Positions 10,027-19,081 of a stretch of 64,000 nt of DNA are shown here, in pieces. Under the pieces are notes generated by a model. The model was given only the letters and a program-made list of their open reading frames with translations, ran no database searches and was not told the DNA's origin. A program made the translations under genes and the position numbers. Positions within the stretch are counted from its first letter, which is position 1, and each line of letters begins with the position of its first letter. Origin of the DNA: Ignavibacteria bacterium (GTDB lineage: Bacteria; Bacteroidota; Ignavibacteria; Kapaibacteriales; UBA961); assembly GCA_016720145.1 (NCBI GenBank), contig JADJXV010000024.1, positions 186,001 to 250,000 on the forward strand, written 5' to 3'.

Positions 10027-10791
10027 TCACCTCACCGCCTCCCACTCCTTATTAGCCGAACGCCCAAAAGCAATCACCGAAAGAGCGTTCAGCGTCCAAC
10101 TTGCGAGAATTTTGAAATAGCCGTAGCGTCTGAACCGACGTGGCGACTCGTGAACAGGCAGATTACGGGCGAATTTTACAGGATGGGAAAGTGCTATGCG
10201 GCGGTATAAATCGAAGTCTTCACCGGCGGCAAGGAGGGGATTGTAACCGTTAATTAATTCATACGCTTCCCTGCGAACAATCTGGCATTCACCCCTGCCG
10301 ATACCAATCTTGAGCACATTCACCAAAAAGCGCAGATAACCATTAAAAAACGTATGAAATGCTACGTCGCTCCATCGGCGTTCATCAGTTGCAATATACA
10401 CCGGACAGGCAAGAGCGGCCGCCTTGTGATGTGCTCCTTCCCCGCGCGCCCACTGATAAATTCCCTTGAAAAATTCTCTTGGATGCTCGGGCAAGGTATC
10501 GCCATTAATAAAACAAATCACTTCGCCGCGGGCTAGTGCAGCGCCGCAATTACGTCCCTCAGCGATAGTCTGACGTTTGCCGGTGGTATTTTTTACGAGC
10601 AGCGCATGATGCTGCGCGGCAATTTCAAGGGATGAATCCGTACTACCGCCATCGCTGATAATCACTTCCATCTGGTATGCTGCGCACAATTCAGGCGTGA
10701 GAATCGCGAGCAGTTGCGGCAAAAGCTTCTCCTCATTGAGCACAGGAATCACGACAGATATGAGCGGTGGCGGTAGTCGCTGTGAGTCCAT
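10027..10791 (-). CDS. Family 2 glycosyltransferase
   Basis: A cytoplasmic GT-A-fold glycosyltransferase of 254 residues. Its nucleotide-sugar-binding N-terminus has SVVIPVLNEE (about 11-20), a DGGSTD motif (the GT2 DD/DG motif) and a FINGDTLP motif standing in for the usual DXD region. The length and single-domain layout match small GT2 enzymes such as rhamnosyl- or dolichyl-phosphate-type transferases. The start lies 3 bp after the stop of the AtuA-like gene (10795-12156), so the two are probably one transcript. Donor and acceptor are unknown. Confidence 0.85.
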   Translation of the reverse strand: MDSQRLPPPLISVVIPVLNEEKLLPQLLAILTPELCAAYQMEVIISDGGSTDSSLEIAAQHHALLVKNTTGKRQTIAEGRNCGAALARGEVICFINGDTLPEHPREFFKGIYQWARGEGAHHKAAALACPVYIATDERRWSDVAFHTFFNGYLRFLVNVLKIGIGRGECQIVRREAYELINGYNPLLAAGEDFDLYRRIALSHPVKFARNLPVHESPRRFRRYGYFKILASWTLNALSVIAFGRSANKEWEAVR

Positions 10792-10794
10792 GCG

Positions 10795-12156
10795 CTACAC
10801 TTCTTCCACAATCACCGTTGGCTGCACCACACTTTTGCTAATTAACGCCGGGAAATACGCCACCACCTCGCTCGGCTTCGGACGACCACCGGAAAAACCC
10901 GTCACACTCGGCGGACCGGTCAGAATCAGCGGCGCGATTTCCTTGCCGAAACGTTCGACAGCTGCGTAATTTCTTGAGCGCACTCCCACGCGCATCATCA
11001 CTTCATTCGGGTCAATGGGCTTGGCAAGCGGACCATAACACGCGTTCATCCCGATAAATTCCGTGCGGATTTCATCGAATTCAAGTCCGAGATTCTGCAA
11101 ACGCGTTCTCAGGATTCTATCAGCCGCCTGCGCCTTTTCGTATGCTTCAGGAGCGGCATACGTCAGCGTGCTAAACGCAACATAGCCATCGGCATAGCTC
11201 GCCGACACTTTGAAAAATGGTGTAGCAGGTTTGCCGGTAATGCCGAATACTTTCACACGGTTATTACCCAAGTCTTCGAGGTGAATCGACGTAAAGTCCG
11301 CCACACAATCAGGAGTAATATACTCCGATGGATTGCCGATTTCATAGAGTAACTGTTCGCTCACCGTCTCCCGCGTCACCGCGCCTCCTGTACCCTCGTG
11401 CTTGGTCACGATAAACGAACCATCCGGATACGCTTCGATAATCGGAAAGCCTACATTTGCCATATCCGGCATCGACTTCCAATCGTCGAGGAAATTCCCG
11501 CCCGACGCCTGCGCGCCGCATTCATTGATGTGACCCGCAACAGTGCCGGCTGAAATTTTATCCCAATCATCCATCGACCAACCGAATTCATGAATCATCG
11601 GCGCAAGTGTGAGACCCGTGTCCGTCGTGCGACCGGTTATGATGATATTCGCGCCCTGACGTAGGCATTCCACCACAGGACCCGCACCCAAATATACATT
11701 CGCGCTCAGGAGCTTATCTTTCACATCTGCAATGGGTTCGCCGGATTCCATGTTCTTCATCGTGTGTCTATCCGCAATCAATTCATCGATTCTCGGCAGG
11801 ATATTATCCCCGACCACGATACCGATTTTGAGTCCGGTTATCCCCAATTTCCGCGCCACGGCAAACACCGCATCGCGTGCTGCCTCAGGATTCACCCCGC
11901 CGCCATTGGTAATGAGCTTGATATTTTTCTCCATCAGATGCGGCAGCACTTCCTCGCAGGTCTGCACTAAGTCCTTGGCATAGCCGAGCAGTGGGTTTTT
12001 ATTTTTCTGTTTTTGGAGAATCGACATCGTGACCTCCGCAAGATAATCGAGCATCAGATAGTCCACCTGTCCTTTGCTCACCTGTGCAAGCGGAGCCGTG
12101 AGTAAGTCGCCCCAGAATCCTTGTCCGGAAGCAATACGAATAGAAGTTTTTGCCAT
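10795..12156 (-). CDS. AtuA-family (DUF1446) protein
   Basis: Resembles the acyclic terpene utilisation AtuA/DUF1446 family, found near acyl-CoA degradation genes and of uncertain biochemistry. I start it at the ATG at 12154-12156 (MAKTSIRIASGQGFWGD), giving 453 residues. A longer reading to 12258 would add a lysine/asparagine-rich tail and overlap the neighbouring gene. Motifs seen include LITNGGGVNPEAA, VGDNI and GRTTDTGLTLAP. Acyl-CoA ligases (7042, 59665) and a thiolase (17584) in the window fit a general acyl-CoA metabolism theme, but none is adjacent. Confidence 0.82.
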   Translation of the reverse strand: MAKTSIRIASGQGFWGDLLTAPLAQVSKGQVDYLMLDYLAEVTMSILQKQKNKNPLLGYAKDLVQTCEEVLPHLMEKNIKLITNGGGVNPEAARDAVFAVARKLGITGLKIGIVVGDNILPRIDELIADRHTMKNMESGEPIADVKDKLLSANVYLGAGPVVECLRQGANIIITGRTTDTGLTLAPMIHEFGWSMDDWDKISAGTVAGHINECGAQASGGNFLDDWKSMPDMANVGFPIIEAYPDGSFIVTKHEGTGGAVTRETVSEQLLYEIGNPSEYITPDCVADFTSIHLEDLGNNRVKVFGITGKPATPFFKVSASYADGYVAFSTLTYAAPEAYEKAQAADRILRTRLQNLGLEFDEIRTEFIGMNACYGPLAKPIDPNEVMMRVGVRSRNYAAVERFGKEIAPLILTGPPSVTGFSGGRPKPSEVVAYFPALISKSVVQPTVIVEEV

Positions 12157-12238
12157 AGTTTTTTTTGATAGATTATGTGTAGAGAAGTTGTTGTTTTTGT
12201 TATAAGGTAATTTTTTAAGGTTATGAAATGCCAATAAA

Positions 12239-12943
12239 TTATGGATATATATATACATAAGCGCTCAATCCAAGAAATAGATTTTTATTCTCATAATACC
12301 CTTTCGTCAATGGAATACCTAATTGCGCCTCGATTGCAGTATTATCGAATCGGCCTCTCAATCCTATTTTACCTTCTGAATAGATTCGTGACACATCATT
12401 TAATAAGTAGAAATCTGTTTTTATGCATGCAAGCAACCATATATCAATATTATGATTGCGAGGAGGATTCCTATATGGTTTTTCTTGAAGTTCAGAATTT
12501 ACTGTGTCCACTTCATCGTAACCTGTTGCGCATGTCGCATACCTTGTTTTTTTCACAGAGTATAGTGAATATTTGAAAGTTGGGTTTGTAAGCACTTGAA
12601 TTATGAGGGGAAGCCTGACAAATAATTTTCTTATATTAAATGCACTTACTATATCACCAGTATCTTTAGTTAAAGCTGAAACACCTATACTTACCGTGGA
12701 TAGAATAGCATTCGATGATACCCGCATAGTTTTACCGTCATACTGCGTTGCTATCGAGAAAAAATCAAAATCCCAAAGGTTGTATTTTGAATTTGACGCA
12801 TAAAAATTAATCCGACCAGATTGATTATTACTTAACGAAAAATTGTAATCTATGGAAGGGAATATTTCGACAATATCTTCTTGGGAATAAGCCCTACAAT
12901 ACAACATCACAAAGCACACAATCACAGTAAGTATTTTCTTCAT
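12239..12943 (-). CDS. Hypothetical secreted protein, possible small outer-membrane barrel
   Basis: A 234-residue product with a signal peptide (MKKILTVIVCFVMLYCRAYS). It has no recognised domain. Alternating hydrophobic/aromatic stretches and the ending GLSAYVYIYP are compatible with a beta-barrel. It is more AT-rich and lysine/asparagine-rich than its neighbours. Its 3' end reaches past the extended reading of the downstream AtuA-like gene, which is another reason to use the shorter start for that gene. Confidence 0.55.
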   Translation of the reverse strand: MKKILTVIVCFVMLYCRAYSQEDIVEIFPSIDYNFSLSNNQSGRINFYASNSKYNLWDFDFFSIATQYDGKTMRVSSNAILSTVSIGVSALTKDTGDIVSAFNIRKLFVRLPLIIQVLTNPTFKYSLYSVKKTRYATCATGYDEVDTVNSELQEKPYRNPPRNHNIDIWLLACIKTDFYLLNDVSRIYSEGKIGLRGRFDNTAIEAQLGIPLTKGYYENKNLFLGLSAYVYIYP

Positions 12944-12989
12944 AAGTATTTCGTGGGATAAATTTATGAATTCACTTCTCTCCGCGACC

Positions 12990-13335
12990 TCTGCGCCTTT
13001 GCGTTAAAATCTGAATAAACAGGAGAATTTTTAACACAGAGGCACCAAGTGACCACAAAGTGCACCATAAGATAGCTGTATCTATAGTGACCTTTGTGCC
13101 TTTGTGTTAAAATCTGTCCTGCTACTGAAATTTTCAACACAAAGTACACGAAGGTTTCACAAAGTTCACTATCCGAATCCGGTAGTGTCCTTTGTGGCCA
13201 CTTTGTGCCTTTGTGTTAAAATCTGTCAAGCTGTTGATTTTTAAACACAAAGTACACGAAGGTTTCACAAAGTTCACCATCCGAATCCGGTAGTGTCCTT
13301 TGTGGCCACTTTGTGCCTTTGTGTTTAAAAAAGTC
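12990..13335. repeat. Three inverted-repeat units of family B
   Basis: Units at about 13028-13113, 13132-13230 and 13239-13328. The last two are nearly identical with a period of 107 bp. Each has a TTAACACAAAG-type left arm, a GTTCACTATCCG centre and a CTTTGTGCCTTTGTGTTAA right arm. Same family as 6547-6980. No gene lies in 12944-13343. Confidence 0.85.
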
Positions 13336-13343
13336 ACCTGCAC

Positions 13344-13991
13344 TCACCCAAGCACTGCCCGCAAGCCATCCATTTCACTCACGATATACCGCGGCTGATG
13401 GAACGCAAGTTCCTCATGCGAACCAAAACCCCAGAGCACTCCTGCGGCATCGATGGAATTCTTGTGTGCTCCTATGATGTCGTGTTCCTTGTCGCCAATC
13501 ATCACATATTCCGCACTTTCAAACTGCGGATACTGCGCCCGCACATCGCGGATTATCTCGGCTTTATCCGAACGGGTGAGGTCTAAATTACTCCCAAAAA
13601 CATCATCAAAAAACGGTAAAATGCCGCATGATTCGAGTATTTTCCGCGCAAAAAAAGTTGGCTTCGATGTCGCAAGTACGAGCGTAATCCCTTGATGATG
13701 AATGTCTTCGATGAGTGCAGCAATTCCATCATACATCCTGCTCTCATAGATCCCTGTTTCACGGTAATACTCGCGGTATTTTTCGACTGCCTCGCGCGCA
13801 GTAACTTCATCAAAATGATAATACTTCTGAAAAGACAAATGCAATGGCGGTCCTACAAAATGCACCAGCGTTCGCGGGTCATCGACCTTAATTCCAAACG
13901 AATCAAGCGCATACTGCACCGACCGCGTAATCCCGACTGCAGAGTCGATGATCGTGCCGTCTAAGTCAAAAAGTGCGACTGGGTAGTGCAT
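13344..13991 (-). CDS. HAD-family phosphatase (phosphoglycolate-phosphatase-like)
   Basis: A haloacid-dehalogenase-superfamily hydrolase. The start at the ATG at 13989-13991 gives 215 residues beginning MHYPVALFDLDGTIIDS, so the nucleophile motif DLDGT sits at the N-terminus as usual. The alpha-helical cap (about 17-90), the motif II ATSK serine/threonine and motif IV MIGDKEHDIIGA are all present, so an active enzyme is expected. Its closest type is Gph/pyrophosphatase PpaX, with substrate unknown. It begins 1 bp after the stop of the upstream membrane-protein gene, so the two are likely co-translated. Confidence 0.88.
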   Translation of the reverse strand: MHYPVALFDLDGTIIDSAVGITRSVQYALDSFGIKVDDPRTLVHFVGPPLHLSFQKYYHFDEVTAREAVEKYREYYRETGIYESRMYDGIAALIEDIHHQGITLVLATSKPTFFARKILESCGILPFFDDVFGSNLDLTRSDKAEIIRDVRAQYPQFESAEYVMIGDKEHDIIGAHKNSIDAAGVLWGFGSHEELAFHQPRYIVSEMDGLRAVLG

Positions 13992-13992
13992 A

Positions 13993-14556
13993 TTATTCCT
14001 CAACAAGTACCTCACATTCAGGATTAAGCCGCGCCATCGCAAGCAGACGCTTGACCATAACCGAACGCAAGTGGCATTGCGCTCGCAGTAAGCCCCATCT
14101 ATCAATAAAATCAACAATATACCACGACCCAAATCTTCGCGCTTCGATTCGCCGTAATTCACTATACCCAAGTCCAATGCCACCCTCTTTAAATAAATAC
14201 CGCACTATCACCCCGCGTGACTGAATCTTCACCCGCTGATGCCGCGCACGTATCAAAAACTGCACGATATTTATACCGCAAGCAATTGGAATGACATACA
14301 GTATCATCGAAGCATGACTTTGAAGGAGAGCCACTAGCGCGAAAATACAGAAAAGCAGACCAAACGTCACGATTCCCAGCATCGCAAAAGGATTGTACGC
14401 CGAGAAAATCTCCTCACCCAATTGATACTTCTGCACCTCATACTCATCGGCATACTTACGGTAATACGTCGCCCCAAATGCCAGACAACTATACACCATA
14501 CCCACATACAGCGCATGCACAAAAAGTATTTGATCGAAGTAAATCAACATAGTCAT
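13993..14556 (-). CDS. Membrane protein with cytoplasmic PH-like tail, hypothetical
   Basis: I start it at the ATG at 14554-14556 (MTMLIYFDQILFVH), giving 187 residues. The longer reading to 14826 runs through intergenic repeats. Three hydrophobic segments are visible (about 5-28, 57-77 and 83-104), followed by a soluble C-terminal half (KIQSRGVIVRYLF...) with the look of a small PH-like/YcxB-type domain. Function unknown. Confidence 0.6.
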   Translation of the reverse strand: MTMLIYFDQILFVHALYVGMVYSCLAFGATYYRKYADEYEVQKYQLGEEIFSAYNPFAMLGIVTFGLLFCIFALVALLQSHASMILYVIPIACGINIVQFLIRARHQRVKIQSRGVIVRYLFKEGGIGLGYSELRRIEARRFGSWYIVDFIDRWGLLRAQCHLRSVMVKRLLAMARLNPECEVLVEE

Positions 14557-14580
14557 CTTCGAAAATTGAGTGGAATTGTG

Positions 14581-14638
14581 GGTTCCCGTTCTGCATACTC
14601 CAAGCCGTCGCCTGCGGTCACCCATTGCCGTCCAACCA
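14581..14638 (+). repeat. Dispersed repeat family A, copy 3
   Basis: GGTTCCCGTTCTGCATACTC then CAAGCCGTCGCCTGCGGTCA then CCCATTGCCGTCCAACCAG. It aligns over its whole length to 18881-18936 and to 3675-3729. Confidence 0.8.
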
Positions 14639-14653
14639 GTTGGAAAGAAAACC

Positions 14654-14715
14654 GTAGGGGCGCATTGCATGCGCCCACGTCCTGCACGACCCGGGCGCAT
14701 GCAATGTGCCCCTAC
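14654..14715. repeat. Long inverted repeat, GTAGGGGCGCATTGCATGCG type (family D)
   Basis: GTAGGGGCGCATTGCATGCG...CGGGCGCATGCAATGTGCCC then CTAC, an almost perfect 23-bp-arm hairpin with a 16-nt centre. Related elements occur at 23180-23335, 33239-33266 and 51681-51740. Confidence 0.85.
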
Positions 14716-14719
14716 GTAA

Positions 14720-15634
14720 TCAAAATCGTATAATCTCCGCCGCCTGTAATTCCGGTAATACCGCACCAACAATCGGTGGATAGAGATGTGCATTTTTAGC
14801 GCAGTATTCACGAGTACGAGGGTCAAGCGGAGTGGACATCATGCGGAAAGCGTTGAGGCGTTGTACGGGAAGCGATAGAGTTTGTGAGATATCACGAAGC
14901 AAGGTAGGTGTGAGGCCTCGACCATAGACAAATGCGGAATCGACAAAAGGGATATATTCAGATAACAGTTTTTCTAATTCCTGTTCAAAGATTTCAGGAA
15001 TCGCAGATCGATCATTTAACGGCAAAAGACCATAATATGCAAGTAACCCGCTGCGCAGCACACTGACATCGGCAAAGTGCTCTTGAATACGAAAGATAAT
15101 GACCGTGTTGTCTGCCTGCTCAGGATAATTATACATCAATGCTGCATGTGCCGAAAACAAACTAACGACAATATTTTTAATCGGAATGCCGAGTTCAGAT
15201 GCAGCTCGTTCACATGAAAGCTGATACTTTTTATCAACAAGTACTGCTATCATCATTTCGCGACCATCAAGGCATGGAGTAAGTGGTAGGACAAATGCAT
15301 TAAAATCCTCAAGTGCATACATTGGATACGTTTGCCGTATTTCAAATGCGAGTAATTCCTTGACATCATCAATTAATTTAGAGTTTACTGCAGGAAATTG
15401 ATGTACAAATACATTCTCTATTGGCAGACATATTTGCAGGGAGGTGAGATCAGTAGGGATATGCGTTGAAAGCTGTGCAAGTGCTGAGTGTAAGTCTTCT
15501 TGAGGTTCGTCATCTTCTTTTACAACCTGAGGTATAGTATCTACGAACGATAATTCCAAACCTTTGTCGGATGCTGTAAAGGCAGATACAAACGTACGAT
15601 TCGAACCGAAAAAAACGGATAAAGTTGGTTGCAT
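14720..15634 (-). CDS. PilM/DUF3822-like protein (actin-type ATPase fold), tentative
   Basis: A 304-residue protein using the ATG at 15632-15634 (MQPTLSVFFGSNRTFVSAF). The N-terminal strand pattern, the central INIVVSLFSAHAALM-like segment and the FADVSVLRSGLLAYYG hairpin recall actin-like-fold pilus proteins such as PilM, or the Bacteroidetes family DUF3822. A fold-level guess is the best I can give. There is no signal peptide, so it is probably cytoplasmic. No other pilus genes adjoin. The ComEA-like gene lies upstream on the same strand. Confidence 0.5.
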   Translation of the reverse strand: MQPTLSVFFGSNRTFVSAFTASDKGLELSFVDTIPQVVKEDDEPQEDLHSALAQLSTHIPTDLTSLQICLPIENVFVHQFPAVNSKLIDDVKELLAFEIRQTYPMYALEDFNAFVLPLTPCLDGREMMIAVLVDKKYQLSCERAASELGIPIKNIVVSLFSAHAALMYNYPEQADNTVIIFRIQEHFADVSVLRSGLLAYYGLLPLNDRSAIPEIFEQELEKLLSEYIPFVDSAFVYGRGLTPTLLRDISQTLSLPVQRLNAFRMMSTPLDPRTREYCAKNAHLYPPIVGAVLPELQAAEIIRF

Positions 15635-15735
15635 ACTGTTAATGTATAGAAAGGGGAGAATGTGTAGAGTACATGTCAATCTAGTTAACTATGCTCAATC
15701 TTGAAATGTATTGCGCTTTGAAGTAAGTCTTTGCA

Positions 15736-16263
15736 TTATTTTGTATCAACAACAATATACGGTTCCAGTTTTTCAAGTTTTTTCCTACCAATTCCTTTTA
15801 CATTCATCAAATCTGATGAAGTCATAAAGTATTTTGTTCTGCGACGCTCGATAATTCTCTCCGCCATTGCCTCTCCTATACCGGGTAACCGTATTAGTTC
15901 AGCCTTTGTGGCTGAATTTATTTTTACTTTAGTAGTCGGTAAAGCTTTCTTTGCATTTGTTGAATTTTTATATCGAGTCTGAATATTCTCTGAGTCAATC
16001 AATGCAGGTGATGTATTTCCATATAGGATTGAATCATCGATTCCCGTGAAACTTCTTCTCTCGGCAAGTGCAATACTATCAAGTATATGAGTCACTGTTT
16101 TTGAGAGAGCTGCATTATAGTTGTCACGTTCTGCCCCGCCATTTACTTGCCGCACCACCACCCCAATCGACAATCCAAGAACAATCACTAGGGCAACTGT
16201 TGCTTCATTCTTGGTGACGCCGACGAACTCTTGAAATCGATTCAATAATGAATCTTTACCCAT
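15736..16263 (-). CDS. ComEA-like helix-hairpin-helix DNA-binding protein
   Basis: A 175-residue membrane-anchored protein. It has one N-terminal transmembrane segment (about 20-37, TVALVIVLGLSIGVVV), a spacer, then a C-terminal tandem helix-hairpin-helix domain (about 113-172) with KINSATKAELIRLPGIG and MNVKGIGRKKLEKL. These are the hallmark of ComEA, which binds incoming DNA in natural transformation. The domain is also used in other roles, so competence is inferred only. No comEC is in the window. DnaJ lies just upstream. Confidence 0.82.
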   Translation of the reverse strand: MGKDSLLNRFQEFVGVTKNEATVALVIVLGLSIGVVVRQVNGGAERDNYNAALSKTVTHILDSIALAERRSFTGIDDSILYGNTSPALIDSENIQTRYKNSTNAKKALPTTKVKINSATKAELIRLPGIGEAMAERIIERRRTKYFMTSSDLMNVKGIGRKKLEKLEPYIVVDTK

Positions 16264-16350
16264 ACATTATGGTGTATGATTGGGAAAAAATTGACTATTC
16301 AGGAAAAAACTGAATAGTCAAAGAATGTTGAAAAGTGTGAGTAATTGCAG

Positions 16351-17520
16351 TTAGGTAAACGCTTCTTTTACTCTATCAAAAAAATCTTTGCCTTTCTTTG
16401 GGTCACGATCTTCTTTGAAATTATCGCTATCGGCGAGTTCTTTTATCAAACTCTTCTCTTTCGATGATAGAGAAGTAGGTACATGTATGTTCACTCGTAC
16501 AATTTGGTCACCACGTTTGGTAGAATTTAACCGTTGGACGCCTTTATGCCGCATGCGAATTTCTGTTCCGGGTTGTGTGCCTGCCTTTACTTCTATCGCT
16601 GCAAATCCATGTAAAGTCTGCACTTCTACCTCAGCACCAAGAGCTGCTTCTGGAAAACTTATAACTAATTCACAGATGACATCATCATCTTGTCGAACGA
16701 AAAATTCATGGGGTGTTTCTTCGAATACAATCTCCGCGTCACCTGCCGGACCACCTCTACGACCGGCATTTCCCTTGCCTCGTAATGGAATATAATTACC
16801 GGTATTGACACCCGACGGTATTTGCAACTCTTCGGTCGTATCACTTTTGATACGCCCTTCGCCGCTACAAGTCGTGCAAGGATCTTTGATGATTTGCCCT
16901 GTTCCACCACAATTAGCGCACGGCGCGATATTGACAAATTGCCCAAAAACCGACCGCGATACTTGACGAAGTTCACCGGTGCCATTACACGATGTACATT
17001 GCGCGGCACTACTTCCCGGTTTTGCACCTTTCCCGCTGCAAGGTTCGCACGGCACAAAGCGTTTGTACGTAATCTTTTTCTTCGTACCATCGGCAATTTC
17101 TTCAAGTGTAAGTGGCATACGTATTTTAATATTACTGCCCGGCTCACCCATAGAAGGATTACGTCTCTGCTGCTGACCACCGAAAAATTGATCGAAAATA
17201 CTGCCACCGCCACCACCGGCACCGCCACTAAAGAAATCTCCGAATGCGCTGAAAATATCGTTGACATTCGAATACTGATGGAAATCCTGACCACCATGCA
17301 TACCCTGATGACCAAATTGGTCATAACGTGCACGTTTGTTGGTATCGCTCAATACTTCATACGCTTCGGTCGCTTCCTTGAATTTTTCGACGGCTTCATC
17401 ATTGCCGGGATTACGGTCAGGGTGATATTGCATCGCGAGCTTGCGGTAGGCGGATTTGACTTCTTCGCCGCTGGCGGACTTGGCTATTCCGAGAACTTCA
17501 TAATAATCACTTTTGCTCAT
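16351..17520 (-). CDS. dnaJ: Chaperone protein DnaJ
   Basis: The Hsp40 co-chaperone that delivers unfolded proteins to DnaK and stimulates its ATPase. It is full length at 389 residues. The J domain (5-70) has HPD at 33-35. A Gly/Phe-rich linker (about 75-120) follows. The zinc-binding region has all four CxxCxGxG motifs (CEPCSGKG, CTSCNGTG, CANCGGTG, CTTCSGEG). Then come the two C-terminal substrate-binding domains. No grpE or dnaK adjoins. Confidence 0.97.
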   Translation of the reverse strand: MSKSDYYEVLGIAKSASGEEVKSAYRKLAMQYHPDRNPGNDEAVEKFKEATEAYEVLSDTNKRARYDQFGHQGMHGGQDFHQYSNVNDIFSAFGDFFSGGAGGGGGSIFDQFFGGQQQRRNPSMGEPGSNIKIRMPLTLEEIADGTKKKITYKRFVPCEPCSGKGAKPGSSAAQCTSCNGTGELRQVSRSVFGQFVNIAPCANCGGTGQIIKDPCTTCSGEGRIKSDTTEELQIPSGVNTGNYIPLRGKGNAGRRGGPAGDAEIVFEETPHEFFVRQDDDVICELVISFPEAALGAEVEVQTLHGFAAIEVKAGTQPGTEIRMRHKGVQRLNSTKRGDQIVRVNIHVPTSLSSKEKSLIKELADSDNFKEDRDPKKGKDFFDRVKEAFT

Positions 17521-17583
17521 ACTGTTTGCGGTAAATAATTGACTTTGTTGATGGTTAGTGTAATTAGTTGTTAGAGATCAGTT

Positions 17584-18756
17584 TTAGATATTCTCTATAA
17601 TCATCGCGCTTGCTTCGCCGCCACCGATGCAGAGAGTGACGAGTCCAAAACGTTTGTTGTAGCGTTTGAGGGAATATGATAATGTCGTTAAAAGTCGTGC
17701 GCCGCTTGCGCCGATAGGATGTCCGAGAGCGATAGCGCCGCCATGAACATTTAATTTTTCGAGTGGAATACCGAGTTCGTTTTTCGCCGCAAGCGCCACC
17801 ACAGCAAATGCTTCGTTAATTTCAAATAAATCAATGTCGTCAATGGTAAGATTTGCTTTGGCGAGTGCTAATTTGATGCCGTCGATCGGTGCAGTGGTGA
17901 ACCATTCAGGTTGGTGGGCAAATGATGCATGAGCAATTATGCGTGCCATCGGCTTGATACCAAGTGCGGCTGCTTTTGCCTCAGATGCAACGACAATTGC
18001 CGCTGCGCCATCGTCGATTGTACTTGCATTAGCTGCAGTGACGGTACCGTCTTTTTTAAACACCGGACGCAATTCCGGGATTTTTTCGAATTTCACTTTG
18101 GAGGGTTCTTCGTCGGTATCGACTGTCACATTTCCTTTTTTGTTTTCGATGACGACGGGTGCGATTTCATCGGCAAACCAACCATTTTTCTGTGCTTCTT
18201 GCGCTCTTTTATAGCTCGTAATTGTGTATTCATCCTGCGACTCCCGCGAGATCTGACATTCACTTGCGCAGAGTTCGGCGGCTATTCCCATGTGATAATT
18301 ATTATACACATCCCACAGCCCGTCGCTGATCATCGAGTCCACGAGTTCGCCATTGCCCATTCGATAGCCGGTGCGTGCTTTGGGGAGAATATACGGCGCA
18401 TTCGACATCGATTCCTGTCCGCCTGCGACCACGATTTCGGCATCGCCGCAACGGATTGCCTGATCGGCGAGCATCACGGCTTTGAGTCCGCTGCCGCATA
18501 CTTTGTTAATCGTCATACATGGCACATGATTCCCAAGTCCCGCTCCGATTGCCGCCTGACGGGCAGGAGCTTGACCAACACCTGCGGTAAGTACATTACC
18601 TATAATTACTTCTGATACATCAGCGCCGGTAATCCCGGCGCGGCTGATTGCTGCTTTGATAGCAATTGAGCCAAGTTTTGGAGCTGTTAATTCGGAGAGT
18701 GAACCCATAAAAGCACCGATGGGAGTGCGAGCCGCGGATAAAATAACTGATTTCAT
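17584..18756 (-). CDS. Acetyl-CoA C-acetyltransferase (thiolase)
   Basis: Condenses two acetyl-CoA to acetoacetyl-CoA, or cleaves beta-ketoacyl-CoA. Using the ATG at 18754-18756 (MKSVILSAARTPIGAF) the protein has 390 residues, the normal thiolase length. The nucleophile is Cys87 in NKVCGSG. The NEAF motif, the His in GGAIALGHPIGASGAR and the second Cys in CIGGGEASA are all intact. A biosynthetic AtoB/PhaA-type enzyme is likely. A TAnnTTTG promoter element lies 48 bp upstream. Confidence 0.93.
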   Translation of the reverse strand: MKSVILSAARTPIGAFMGSLSELTAPKLGSIAIKAAISRAGITGADVSEVIIGNVLTAGVGQAPARQAAIGAGLGNHVPCMTINKVCGSGLKAVMLADQAIRCGDAEIVVAGGQESMSNAPYILPKARTGYRMGNGELVDSMISDGLWDVYNNYHMGIAAELCASECQISRESQDEYTITSYKRAQEAQKNGWFADEIAPVVIENKKGNVTVDTDEEPSKVKFEKIPELRPVFKKDGTVTAANASTIDDGAAAIVVASEAKAAALGIKPMARIIAHASFAHQPEWFTTAPIDGIKLALAKANLTIDDIDLFEINEAFAVVALAAKNELGIPLEKLNVHGGAIALGHPIGASGARLLTTLSYSLKRYNKRFGLVTLCIGGGEASAMIIENI

Positions 18757-18803
18757 ACGTTGGAGGATAATATTGATAGTGATGATGAGATTGAATTTGT
18801 CTG

Positions 18804-18811
18804 CAAAAATA
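18804..18811 (-). promoter_or_regulatory. TAnnTTTG -7 promoter element before the thiolase
   Basis: TATTTTTG on the minus strand, 48 bp upstream of the start codon. It matches the Bacteroidetes-type -7 consensus and the elements found before six other genes here. Confidence 0.5.
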
Positions 18812-18880
18812 CGAAAGCACGGCAAAACAGCACCTATCGTCAGACAGAGTAAGCATTTTGATACTCAAAAGATGTGATTT

Positions 18881-18936
18881 GGTTCCCCTCAGTTATACTC
18901 CCACCCACAGCTTGCGGTCACCCTTGCCGTCCAAGT
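18881..18936 (+). repeat. Dispersed repeat family A, copy 4
   Basis: GGTTCCCCTCAGTTATACTC then CCACCCACAGCTTGCGGTCA then CCCTTGCCGTCCAAGT. It is the fullest copy of the family. Confidence 0.8.
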
Positions 18937-19081
18937 GTTCAGATGTAAGTTTTGATAATGTATAATCAAGTTTCTGACACTGAGATTACAACATATCCAC
19001 GGTAAAAATTATATTTTTTTGGGCGCTCTGATTTGTTTATTTTTGACTGTCATTTTATTCATTTTTATACACTTTTATAGT

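Noticed and set aside
12241..12576. A 111-codon plus-strand frame opposite the 12239-12943 gene
   Set aside because: It is a shadow frame. The opposite strand has a signal peptide and a coherent barrel-like protein.
13992..14826. Extended 277-codon reading of the membrane-protein gene
   Set aside because: The first 90 codons run through family A and D intergenic repeats. The start at 14556 gives a natural membrane protein.
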